A stretch of DNA of 64,000 nucleotides from JAFMDF01 sp965222705 (GTDB taxonomy: Bacteria; Bacteroidota; Bacteroidia; Chitinophagales; Saprospiraceae), in the NCBI GenBank assembly GCA_965222705.1, contig CBDCUO010000043.1, forward strand, positions 1 through 64,000. The letters run 5' to 3'. This document shows, one piece after another, positions 1 to 10,700 of this stretch. The notes beneath the pieces are model-generated. The model was not told where the DNA came from. It saw only the letters and a program-made list of their open reading frames with translations, and ran no database searches. The stretch's first letter is position 1; every line of letters starts with the position of its first letter. A program made the translations under genes and the position numbers.

Positions 1-2
1 CT

Positions 3-3000
3 ACCAGTACCCCGGGAGTTCCTGATACACTTTGTACAATTATAATGAATGTAAGTCCTACATTGGCAGAAAGCACCCTTTCTGATTGTAGTAGTTGTCA
101 ATTCCGTACGGAAGGGGCGATAGATAACATGCTTTATGCAGATACGAGTGCCAGAAATAATATCCATACTCTTTGTCCACAAAATCAATGGCAGCGATTA
201 TTGATCACTTTTAATCAGTTTGATTTGGCAATAGGTGATACGCTTTATGTGTATGAAGGAAAGAACATTACAGATCCTTTGATTGGCAAATTTAGTGGTA
301 GTGGGGTCAGCCAGATAGGTGGTTGGCTGGAAGCGGACTGCGATCCAAAAGTAAACACAAGTGGTTGCCTGACTTTCCAATTTAAAACCAACGGAGATGA
401 ACGCAAAGGTTTAGGTTGGCGAGCTTCGGTCGCTTGCAATGAAGAAGCTATTTCCTTAATTCCTCCTAATGACCTAAATGCAAAGCTGGACTGCAAAAGT
501 TTGTATAAAATTTTTTCAATAAAACCCGCTACTGTAAAAACAGATTGTAAAATTATTTCCGACAGTCAATTGGTCCGAGTATATAATGCGCATGGAGATA
601 TTTGCATAGATACTTGTCTGGCAAGTACAGATATACTAACAGATACCTTTGGCATTGGGCGATACCTGATAGTTTACAAATTAAAAAGCGACACACTAAA
701 AACAACAGAAGCCATACTCACCATTCAGGGTGTATCCTTGGTTTGCAACGATGAAGTTATTATTCCTTTTGGCACTGCTTGTATTTTAAGGATTGAGCCG
801 GATATGTTATTGGAAAGTTTTTGCGATACTATTTCCGATTCTCTTTATTATTTCATTACACTCAAAGAAAGAGATAATAACGGTAGGGAAAAAGTGTTGG
901 CTTCCGGTGGTGGCAAAGGGGGCAGTTACCCAGTGGTGACAAAGGAACTGATAAAAGGATGTAACGGCTCAATAATTGCAGAAATTGAAAAGAATTATTA
1001 CAAAAATTTAAATTTAAATTTTTGTAATAATGGCTCGCAAACGGTTCATTGCTCTACGGTAATAAATATATCGGACCTATTACCGCCCGTGTTTGTAGAA
1101 ACACCTTCTATGGATACTTTTAAAATTTGCAGCATTGATCTTACCGAGAAAGAATGGGGGCTGCTACCGCCGAAAGCAATCGATAACTGCGATAGCGTAA
1201 AGGTCATTTGGGGGGGAATCAAATTAATTGATGTGGAGTCTGCTTGCGATACAAGCAAAGCAGAAGTGACTTGGCTTGCAGTGGATCAGTGCGGAAATAC
1301 GGCTTCGACAATCCAAACCCTTGTATTTATTCGACCAACTATTGAAGACCTTGTGCGAACGCCTACAGTAATACTGGGTTGTGGAGCGGATACAGAAACC
1401 ACTCTTAGCAATTGGGCAAAAACAGGTATTCCTGGCATCAAAACAGGGCGAATAAAAAATGGAAAAATAATTCCCGAAACAGCCGACACCCTTGCTTTGG
1501 ATACAGCAAATTATACTTGTGGTTATATTTTAAAAAAGCGAGACATTATGATCGCTGATGATTGTGGAACAAAACTATTTCGCTACTGGAATATTTTGGA
1601 TTGGTGTAGCCCAAATGGAGGGTCTTGGACATTGGACACCCAGCTAATCGAGCTAAAAGACACGACTGCCCTGCTATTTGAAAAAGATAGCCTTTCGCCA
1701 ATAAATATAAATTTGTCTCCCCTTGCTTGCAGTTATGATCTTAGCCAATTAACCCCTCCGGCAGTTGTGGCTAATTGTGCCGTTCCAATCGTTCACCTTG
1801 ATAAGGTTTTTAGAATAGAATCAGGCATTTTAGAGAAAATTCCAGCGATAATAAGCCAGGCAGATGCAGACTCTTTTCTGGTTCGTTGGATAGTGAAAGA
1901 TGCCTGTCAGGCTCAAAAAAAAGGAGATACTATTAGCCAGATAGTTTTTATTAAAGATGAAATTCAACCTGTCGCTAAATGTATAGATCAACTGCATCTT
2001 TCCATGGGAACCGATTTTGCGCGCATACATCATAGATACCTAGACGCCGGCAGCTACGATGCCTGCGGAGTTGCTAAATATGAAGTAAGTAGGGATAAAG
2101 AAAACTGGGGAGAATATGTTAGCTTTAGCTGTGAGGATGTAGATAAAGACATCACGGTTTATCTAAAGATATTTGATACCAATAATAATCAAACAACCTG
2201 TTGGACAACAGTAAAGCCCGAAGACAAGATTGCGCCCGTTTGTAATAATCTTCCCATGACTAGTACCACTTGCGATATCGCCCATCGTAACCAATACGGA
2301 GCGGGAACCGATGCCAATAAAAATGGAAAAATGGAAGATACCGAATGGACAGATATGACATTGGAGCAAACAGATTTCTTTAATGAAAGATTTGGCTATC
2401 CGGATTGTTCTGACAATTTGACTTGTCGAAGCCTACTCATTCAGCAACAATATCAATTAATTGAAAAAAACTGCGGGATGCTTGATATTCGCCGAAGGTA
2501 TCGCGCAATAGACAAAAATGGTTTGAGCAATACTTCTAATTGGGCGACTCAAGATATTAATGTTGAATATAAAGCCGATTGGACAATTATTTTACCAGCC
2601 GATTGGAAGGGAAATTGCCAAGACAGTATTCCTGATCCTGAAATCACCATTACTAACGGCGACTGCGATGAATTAACTTATGAAGTAGAGGATATTATTT
2701 TTACAGAGGCAGCAGATGCTTGCCAAAAAATAGTGCGGACTTTTACCATTATTGATCGGTGTACTTATCAGCCAACGGACGAAGCAGTAATCATTAATAG
2801 AAATGCAGATGCACACGATTTTGTATCTGAAAATCAAGTAGTTAAGGTTGACAGCAATTTTTTCACACAAGCAGGAAAATTACGGTATATCCAGATATTA
2901 AAATTAAAAAACGGAGGAACAAGCACTAATGACAAAATGATTAATGGTACCATTCGGGACTGGAAAGGCAACCCAGTTGAAGAGGTGCTGGTCCAAGCTT

Positions 3001-3779
3001 CCAATACTTTTTCAACCAATACCCATACAGACGGAGTTTACTACTTTGAATTACCCGTCCAGAAGGACTACACAATTATTCCAAAAAAGAATACGCATCC
3101 TTTAAGAGGGGTCAGCACCTTGGATTTGGTTTTGATAACCAGACATATTCTGGGCGTCAAAAAGTTTGATATTCCCTATCAATGGATAGCAGCAGATGTT
3201 AACAAATCTGGCACGATTACCACTTATGATATCGTTCAACTAAGGAAGTTAATACTAGCCATTGATGAAAATTTCCAACAGAATACCAGTTGGCGATTTG
3301 TAGAAGCTAATTACCACTTTAATAATGACAGCCCTTTGGAAGCGACTTTTCCGGAAAAGGAAATTATTATGAATTTGCAATCAGTTCAACAAATAGATTT
3401 CGTGGCTGTAAAAACGGGCGACGTCAATGGCAACGCTCAGACAGGTGCTTTTGCCAATGCAGTAGCCAGAAGTCAATTACCCCCCTTTGAAATTACTACA
3501 ACAGACCAGGATTTAAAAGCAGGCAAGACCTATGAAGTACTATTTTCAACCAAACAAATAAAGGAAATTCAAGGCTATCAGTTTACATTAGCTTATGAAA
3601 ATTTGTTATTCGAAAACCTAATTGACGGTTTGGCGAATACTCAAAATTTTGGACTACATAAAACGAAAGAAGGCTTCCTCACAACCAGTTGGCATCATTC
3701 CGATAACTTGCCAACTGACATGGATGATACTGCCGAACCGCCATCCAAAAATTGGCCGCTTATTTGGTATCAAATTTAA
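3..3779 (+). CDS. Secreted CUB/HYR/dockerin surface protein, 5' partial and frameshifted
   Basis: The frame is open from base 3, so the true start lies upstream. Residues about 5-140 resemble a CUB domain (paired cysteines, a YVYEG strand and a conserved aromatic core). Several cysteine-rich HYR-like beta-sandwich modules follow, with recurring 'DxCGN'-type endings. Near the end are a carboxypeptidase-regulatory-like beta-sandwich (about 2940-3060) and a dockerin-like pair of calcium loops (about 3105-3290; D-x-N-x-S-G), then a cohesin-like beta domain that is cut off. The frame stops at 3779, but the adjacent frame continues the same domain into a T9SS sorting signal. The break maps to the five-A run at 3747-3751; four As restore one frame. 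The protein is probably exported by T9SS and anchored on or released from the cell surface. Ligand and role are unknown. Confidence 0.8.
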   Translation, partial: TSTPGVPDTLCTIIMNVSPTLAESTLSDCSSCQFRTEGAIDNMLYADTSARNNIHTLCPQNQWQRLLITFNQFDLAIGDTLYVYEGKNITDPLIGKFSGSGVSQIGGWLEADCDPKVNTSGCLTFQFKTNGDERKGLGWRASVACNEEAISLIPPNDLNAKLDCKSLYKIFSIKPATVKTDCKIISDSQLVRVYNAHGDICIDTCLASTDILTDTFGIGRYLIVYKLKSDTLKTTEAILTIQGVSLVCNDEVIIPFGTACILRIEPDMLLESFCDTISDSLYYFITLKERDNNGREKVLASGGGKGGSYPVVTKELIKGCNGSIIAEIEKNYYKNLNLNFCNNGSQTVHCSTVINISDLLPPVFVETPSMDTFKICSIDLTEKEWGLLPPKAIDNCDSVKVIWGGIKLIDVESACDTSKAEVTWLAVDQCGNTASTIQTLVFIRPTIEDLVRTPTVILGCGADTETTLSNWAKTGIPGIKTGRIKNGKIIPETADTLALDTANYTCGYILKKRDIMIADDCGTKLFRYWNILDWCSPNGGSWTLDTQLIELKDTTALLFEKDSLSPININLSPLACSYDLSQLTPPAVVANCAVPIVHLDKVFRIESGILEKIPAIISQADADSFLVRWIVKDACQAQKKGDTISQIVFIKDEIQPVAKCIDQLHLSMGTDFARIHHRYLDAGSYDACGVAKYEVSRDKENWGEYVSFSCEDVDKDITVYLKIFDTNNNQTTCWTTVKPEDKIAPVCNNLPMTSTTCDIAHRNQYGAGTDANKNGKMEDTEWTDMTLEQTDFFNERFGYPDCSDNLTCRSLLIQQQYQLIEKNCGMLDIRRRYRAIDKNGLSNTSNWATQDINVEYKADWTIILPADWKGNCQDSIPDPEITITNGDCDELTYEVEDIIFTEAADACQKIVRTFTIIDRCTYQPTDEAVIINRNADAHDFVSENQVVKVDSNFFTQAGKLRYIQILKLKNGGTSTNDKMINGTIRDWKGNPVEEVLVQASNTFSTNTHTDGVYYFELPVQKDYTIIPKKNTHPLRGVSTLDLVLITRHILGVKKFDIPYQWIAADVNKSGTITTYDIVQLRKLILAIDENFQQNTSWRFVEANYHFNNDSPLEATFPEKEIIMNLQSVQQIDFVAVKTGDVNGNAQTGAFANAVARSQLPPFEITTTDQDLKAGKTYEVLFSTKQIKEIQGYQFTLAYENLLFENLIDGLANTQNFGLHKTKEGFLTTSWHHSDNLPTDMDDTAEPPSKNWPLIWYQI

Positions 3780-4167
3780 GGCTTTGCACGACGGCAAATT
3801 AAGCGAACAGCTAAGCCTGCAAAACCGCCCAACGAGCCGAGAGGCTTATAGTAAAAATGGAATACCCATGAATGTGCAGCTAACCTTTATAAAACCTCTT
3901 CCAAATCGGGCTTTCGAACTATACCAAAATGAACCCAATCCATTCGACCAATCAACGACTATTGGTTTTTATTTGCCAGCCGATAGCGAAATAATGTTGA
4001 CCTTAAAGGATAAGACTGGGCGTTTACTACGGGTGATTAAAGAAGAAAGAGCAGCAGGAGAACAAGTAGTTATTTTGCAGAATTTAGACTTACCTAAAGG
4101 AGTGATTTACTATCAGCTTTATACAAAATTTGGAGCAAGAACAAAAAAAATGCTGCGATTGGAGTAA
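3748..4167 (+). CDS. C-terminal fragment of the preceding gene, with T9SS type A sorting domain
   Basis: Read in the +1 frame relative to the gene before it, this stretch first completes the cohesin-like strand (LFGIKFKAL), then carries a typical T9SS C-terminal domain. That domain has the YQNEPNPF motif near 3925, a strand with polar/hydrophobic alternation (TTIGFYLP), a central LTLKDKTGRLL segment and a final KMLRLE. The domain is the substrate signal that the PorU sortase removes after export through the outer membrane. No start codon or promoter of its own is evident, so it is the tail of the gene at 3-3779 separated by a single-base slip. Whether the slip is real or a sequencing error cannot be decided here. 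Confidence 0.8.
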   Translation, partial: KIGRLFGIKFKALHDGKLSEQLSLQNRPTSREAYSKNGIPMNVQLTFIKPLPNRAFELYQNEPNPFDQSTTIGFYLPADSEIMLTLKDKTGRLLRVIKEERAAGEQVVILQNLDLPKGVIYYQLYTKFGARTKKMLRLE

Positions 4168-4748
4168 CTATTATTATTTATAACTTTCAATTATTGGAAA
4201 AGCAAATTCTTCTTGGCATGGCATTATTTTTAAATTATGAATTTAAATATTATTAAATAGTAATTATAAAAGTTATTGGTAATCAATGCTCAATTATTAT
4301 TGAACTATACACTTATGTTTAAATTATTATTATTATTGTTTTAATGTAAAAAATCAGCACGATATTTGCCTTTATTTAGATAAGACTTCCTCCCTTTTCT
4401 AAAGCTCCTCCACGATTGATTAATTCACCTGTTTCCCCTCCTTTATGAACAACAATTTTAAAGGCAAAAATGTACAAACCTACTTACACTACAAACCAAT
4501 ATACAGCGCTGAAAGATGAATGCTGTTTAGAAATTCAAACCTTGCTTTCAAAGGCACTGACACTAAAAATTACTCCACAGTGCCGTCTAAAACTACCATG
4601 TATTCTGAGATTTCAATTTTTTCTGAGTTTTATAAAGCCACCTGAAAAGGAGTAAGAATTTACAGAATATAATAGCTCCAGCAATTTATTAGTAACCCAT
4701 TCAATAAATTTTCAAACATAGACCCCTACGTTTTTAAAAACCTACTAC
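4168..4748 (+). other. AT-rich intergenic region upstream of the giant gene
   Basis: This spacer has no convincing gene or hairpin terminator. GATATTTG at 4361-4368 matches the Bacteroidota -7 element TAnnTTTG at all but the first base. A TTG at 4336-4338 lies about 22 bases before it. A second near match, TACGTTTT, lies about 20 bases before the giant gene's ATG. Either could drive the giant gene. A 61-codon ORF at 4470-4655 has no recognisable features and is not called. Confidence 0.4.
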
Positions 4749-7700
4749 ATGTCAAAATTGAGAATCTTTTTTACGCCTATTCTATTTTTATTTTCTTCTA
4801 TTATTTTATTAAATGCAGAAGAAAGTAATACTTTCCTTCGCCAAAATAATTTTTTTAATCGCCAAATTAAAATCCTAAGGCAACAGATTGTAAAATGTTC
4901 AACGGTACAAACAATTTCTTATGACGGGGTATGTACCAATACATTTTCATGCTCTTCTGGGCTATTATCCAATCCGGACTTCGAATCCGGTACAACGGGA
5001 TGGGGAATTACAGGCACTACAACGATTACATCTGATGCCTATTTCGGCACTCAAGCTGTGGTGCATACCACTTCTAATGGAGGGGTTTCCCAAAACATTG
5101 CAACTACAGTGGGTAATACTTTCTCATTGAGTGTTTTTGCTAAAAAGAGTGGGACGGCAGCACCTGTGGTCGGGATAAAATTTTTCGATGCTTCGTGGAA
5201 CACTTTGAGCGATGTTTATGCAAATGTTACGTCAACAGTTTACGAACCATACTACGTTTCCTTGGTGGCTCCGGCAAATACAGCCTGGGTGCAGGCCATT
5301 GGCTGGAACACCACAGGAGCTGGCAATGCCTATTTTGATGGTTTTTGTCTGGAAAATTGGGCAATAACAGCTCCAACCTGCTCCAATACAAGTTGTAACC
5401 TACAGCCTAGTTTTGATAAATACATCTGGGCCATGGATGACTCGGGCACTGATGCCAATTGGATGGACTATGACAACGCCGACCTGATGCTTTGCGACAA
5501 TGGCGACGGCACGCTTGGTGTCAAAGGAAATATTATCCGGGGGAGGGATGCGGACTGGCATGCCAGCAACGGTTCACCTTGTGGGCCCCAGGATGGCTGG
5601 TCTGTGGACTTGACCTTATCGGATATGCAGTCCTGGGCGCAATTTGGCGGCAGCTATGAAGTAAATGCCGGCTGTCCAAATGCTTTTCAGAACTTGGATT
5701 ATTGGGATGTAACAGGTACGCTGACAGGTATAGGCTGTAATGCTGGACGGACAGTAACTATTAATGCCCCTTGGAGTGACTACCGTTTTCAGATTGGTTC
5801 AGGAGGAAACTCACAGTCCTGTGGTTTTGGGATGTCCACTTGGTTTGATGCGACAACAGATGGTCATCCTGTGTATGCCGACATTTATGCCCATATAGAT
5901 TCTGCTTGTTACTATTCCATGCGACCTACTGTGGCAACGTGTGAAAATGAGATCGTCAATGGCGAATTTGACAATGGTACGGCTAACTGGGCAGTGTACA
6001 CCCAATCGGGCAATAGCGGTACCCTTAATGTGGACAACACCAGCCAACTTTCAGGTACCAACAGTGCTTATATGGACATTACAACTGTGAGCGGCACGAA
6101 CTGGCATCTCCAATTAGTGCAGGTTAACAAAACCATTGAGGCTGGAAAAAATTACAATCTCTCTTTCGAAGCTAAAGCCGTTGCTAACCGGAACATAGCC
6201 GTTTCGTTTCAGCGGGACGGTGCCCCTTATACTACATACAGGTGGTGGGATGTAGCTTTGACCACTTCGAGCAATACCTATTCTTATGATTTCACGGTTG
6301 ACAGTACCAATTATGGCGCTACCGCACTGCTTTTTCATTTAGGAGAAAGCTCACAGGATGTTTGGATTGATAATGTGTCGTTTAGGGAAATTTGCCCGAT
6401 TGAAATCTGCGATAATGGTATTGATGATGATGGCGATGGGTTAGTGGATGCAAATGACGATGACTGTTCAACGTGTAATACTTCAACGTTAACCTCACAG
6501 GTTAATGCCACCAGAGATGATGGGGAAGAAAATATTTCAACGTCTGCGGTTAGCACAGGAAGTACGGATTTAGAGTTGGTAGATGATGGAACATCTAACC
6601 AAATAATAGGCTTGCGATTTAATAATATCAACATATTGCCTGGAGCTACTATTTATAACGCCTATATCCAGTTTGAAACAGATGAAATAAGTTCTGTAAC
6701 TACCAACCTTACATTTTGGGGAGAAGCTCACGACAATCCATTTTCCTTTTCAACTATAAATAATTTGTCTGGAAGACCAAAGACCACTGCTTCTGTGGCT
6801 TGGAATAATGTCCCTGCTTGGAATACGACCAGTGAAAAACACAATACACCTGATTTAGCATCAATTGTTCAGGAAATAGTTAACCGTTCTGGCTGGGTTG
6901 CGGGTAATAGGATGGTCTTTTTAGTGGAGGGGACTGGCTCAAGAGTAGCAGAATCTTATGATGGGGAAGCAGCTAATGCACCAACATTGGTCATTGACTA
7001 TGATGATTGCTCTCAATCTGAGATTTGTGATAATGGTGTTGATGATGATGCAGATGGGTTAGTGGATGAATTGGATACAGATTGTACCTTTGACCCCTGT
7101 ACGATAACCACAGGATCATCATGCGAGAACATCCAATATTTTATCTCTCCCGATGAACCAAGCAATGCCTCCAACCGCACAGCATGGATTGCAGCTTTAG
7201 GGGAAAACCCTGATAATTTTTATGATTTTGAAAATTTGACGCTTTACCAAGAGATACAGGGGGTGTCTGTAGGGGCATCAGGCTTCACTTTGAGCAATTT
7301 AGATGGAGGTGTAGTGGAAGCAGATACCATCATTGCTGGTACTCCTCCAATAGGGAGCTATGGAGCAATCATTTCTTCTGGCAATGGTCCAGAAGGAAAT
7401 AGTAATATTGGTGATGATATGGCTTTTACATTTAGTGCTGGTGCCAATATTAATTATATTGGATTTTATTTATTAGATTTTGATTCAGAGGTAGCTTATG
7501 CTCAAAGTTATTTGAGAATGGTTTTGGATGATGGCACTTTTTGTGATACACCTATTGATAGGACTTTGGGGGGATGCTGTGAAGAATTTATAGGTGTGAT
7601 TGCACCTCCAGATAGATTCATTGACTCTCTGATTATTATTGCTAATAATGGGAGCAGATACGGCGTTGATAACGTAGAATATGGAACTGCTCCAATGTCT

Positions 7701-10700
7701 TGTGGAGAAATCTGCAACAATGGAACGGACGACGACGGCGACGGCCTCATTGACAGCAACGACCCCGACTGTGTGGATTGCGGCCTTGTCCTCAATTATA
7801 GTTTTGAAAATGATTTTACTTCTTGGGACGACCTCGGCGGCACCAACACCATTACAAACGATGCCCATACCGGAAGCAAAGCGGCCCTCATCAGTGCCAA
7901 TGGCGGAGTAGGGCAAACAGTAGCCGCCTCGGAAGGGGATGCTTTTGAACTGACAGCTTTTGGAAAAATAAGTGCTGGAACGGATGCCGTCTTTGGCTTG
8001 CGGTTTTACGATGCTTCTTGGAATGCTTTGATTAGGAATGATGATCCTATCACCATGACCAATTACACCGAACATACTATTGTGGGCATTGCCCCGCCCA
8101 ACACGGCGTTTGCTCATTTTTATGTTTGGCAAAACTCAGCAAGCGGCACGACGACAGTAGATGATTTTTGCCTAACGGCTATTACCCTACCCCCGCTGAC
8201 TTGTGCTGGTCAATACTGCGATGTCCAGCCTTCGACCAATTATTCCTATGGGTGGACATTTGACATTACTGGCACGGATACCGCTTGGGTTGATTATGAA
8301 GTAGGTGGTTTGAAATTATGCAAAAACGTTGATGGTTCATTGACCTTGAAAGGTTATGTTTATAACCCTCGTAATGCGACATGGAAGCCTGGTAATTTGG
8401 GTGTACCTTGTGGCAATGGCGAAGATGATATCTGGGAAATAGAACTGCTTCTGACTAGTCGACAATCATGGAGTGAATTTGGTGGGGATTATGCTCAAGA
8501 CGCAGGTTGTGGAGCAAACCATCCTGATTGGGATTATTGGGACTTGTCAGGCACGGTGACAGGATTGGGGTGTAATGCAGGCACAACGGTAAATATCACC
8601 GGGCCAAGGTTTAACTATCGCCTCCAAGTAGGTAGAGGTGGCAATTCCCAAAACTGCGAATATGGGATGTCCACTTGGTTCGAAGGGCTGAATGGGGTTG
8701 ATACTGTTTATGGAGATCTTTATTTCAATATTGATTCGCTTTGGTATAACTCTTTGATTGCATCTGAAATCTGCGGCAATGGAATTGATGACGATGGTGA
8801 CGGACTCACTGACTGTGATGATCCCGACTGTGGTAGCGTAACCGATAGTGGAACAATAACGGGCGACGAAGAAAACTGCGTCGGATATGACCCAACAGAA
8901 ATCACCAATGCGGTTTTCCCTCAGCACCTAGACGCTTCCTGCAACCTATTGCTAGATGGCGAATTTGACAATGGCACCAATGACTGGTGGCACTATAATA
9001 GCTCGGGCTATACTTCCACTTGGACGATAGACAATACGTCCCAACTATCGGGTACTAACTCTTCAAGGATAGACGTGACCGCTTTGGGCAGCCCATATGG
9101 AAGGGTAGAGCTGGGTACTAACGGGTTTACACTGATGGGTGGCAAAACCTATGCCCTTACGTTCAGAGGGAAGGCAGCAGCCAACAAAACAGTGACGATG
9201 TTAGTGCAGCATGGTGATACCTATTTTATCCATTTGGAACAAGATGTGGCCTTTACAACGACAGACCAGCAGTTCGGCCCGTTCTATATCACCGTAAATA
9301 ACACCCAGCCCGGCCGTATTATTTTTGATTTTGGCAACGACCTCAATACAGCATGGTTGGATGAGGTAGTGCTTGTTGAGGCGGAATGTGGCCTTGACAT
9401 CAAATGGCAGCAAAGCACCGACAATGGTTCGACCTGGGCGGACATCGCTGGCGCAACTTCGTTGAATTACAACCCACCTATCATTTCACAAACGACCCTT
9501 TACCGCCGTGCTATCAAATCAACAACTTGTGGCGGATGGCTCTATTCCAATGCGGTGACTAAAACCACCAACGGTGCTTGTTCCGAAATATGCAATTCTG
9601 GAAATGACGAGGACGGCGATGGCCAAATTGACTGCGCTGATGGCGACTGTTTTCCATTGCAAATTACCACAAGCGTTGGCAATTGCATTGATCACCCATT
9701 TAAAGATGTAGCTGTATTGAATGTGGATGTCAGTTGGACAAATGCACCAGCAAACGATACAATTGAGATTAACATTGATAATAAAACTGAATATATTGAC
9801 GTAGCGGGTGGCACAACTTCGCCCGCGACCGTTCAATTCAACATTCCTGCCGATGGAGTGGTCAATCAGACGGTAACGGCCAATTGGAGAAATACCAGCA
9901 TCCCTTGTCCAGCGATGGTCACTTTCAATGCCCCTGTTGCTTGTTCCAATGATGAAATTAACTGCGACATCCTCTACCTCTGTGGCGATAACAAAATTGT
10001 GGATGCGGATGCTTTCGACCACGGCATCATCGAATATTTGCAAGGGTTGACGGGCAGTGGTTCGCTTACGCCTGTTTTGGTAAAAGATGATGATAGCGGC
10101 CTTGGCATGTACGATCCGATGAACAGCAATTCGCCCCTATTTGTCCATTTTGAAAACTACGAACTCATCGTCGTATCGCCTTCGACCAATAATGAAATGG
10201 CAATCGAACTGATTGATTCGTTGAAAACATTTTCCGGTTCAATTCTCAACATGAGCCATAAAATATTGAACGATTTGGGCATGACCAATTCGGAGGGGGC
10301 GACCAAAAGCCATGATTGGGGTTATTCCGACAATACCACACAGGTACAGGTCTATAATTTCAACAACCTTGATTCGTATTATCCAGCGGTCGTGACTTTT
10401 GGTGACTATTTGGCTAATGCCGATGCTTACCTTTGGGAAGGAGTCAATGACATGGGCAATGGTGTAGAGGGCATTTTCTTCCACTACGATGAAAGCGATG
10501 CGCTGACTGGCGTTTCAACACATGGACCACGGACTTTCCTCGGTTATCACATGGACGCCAACTATGCCAATCATGTCAATGAAGGGCTGCTACCTACGCC
10601 CGATTCCAGTTGGTTTGACCCCATTAAGCACCTTACATTAGAAGGAAAATTATATTTTGACAACGCCCTCGCCCTCGCAACCGCCAACTGTGCCGTACCT

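Noticed and set aside
3622..4167. Independent gene encoded by the second frame
   Set aside because: Only the segment after 3748 is conserved; the first 40 residues are an out-of-frame reading of the upstream domain. It is a fragment.
4470..4655. 61-codon ORF in the spacer before the giant gene
   Set aside because: No signal, domain or convincing start; composition matches random AT-rich spacer.
7485..8132. 215-codon antisense ORF inside the giant gene
   Set aside because: Long because the opposite strand encodes Asp/Gly-rich repeats with few complementary stops; no recognisable protein.
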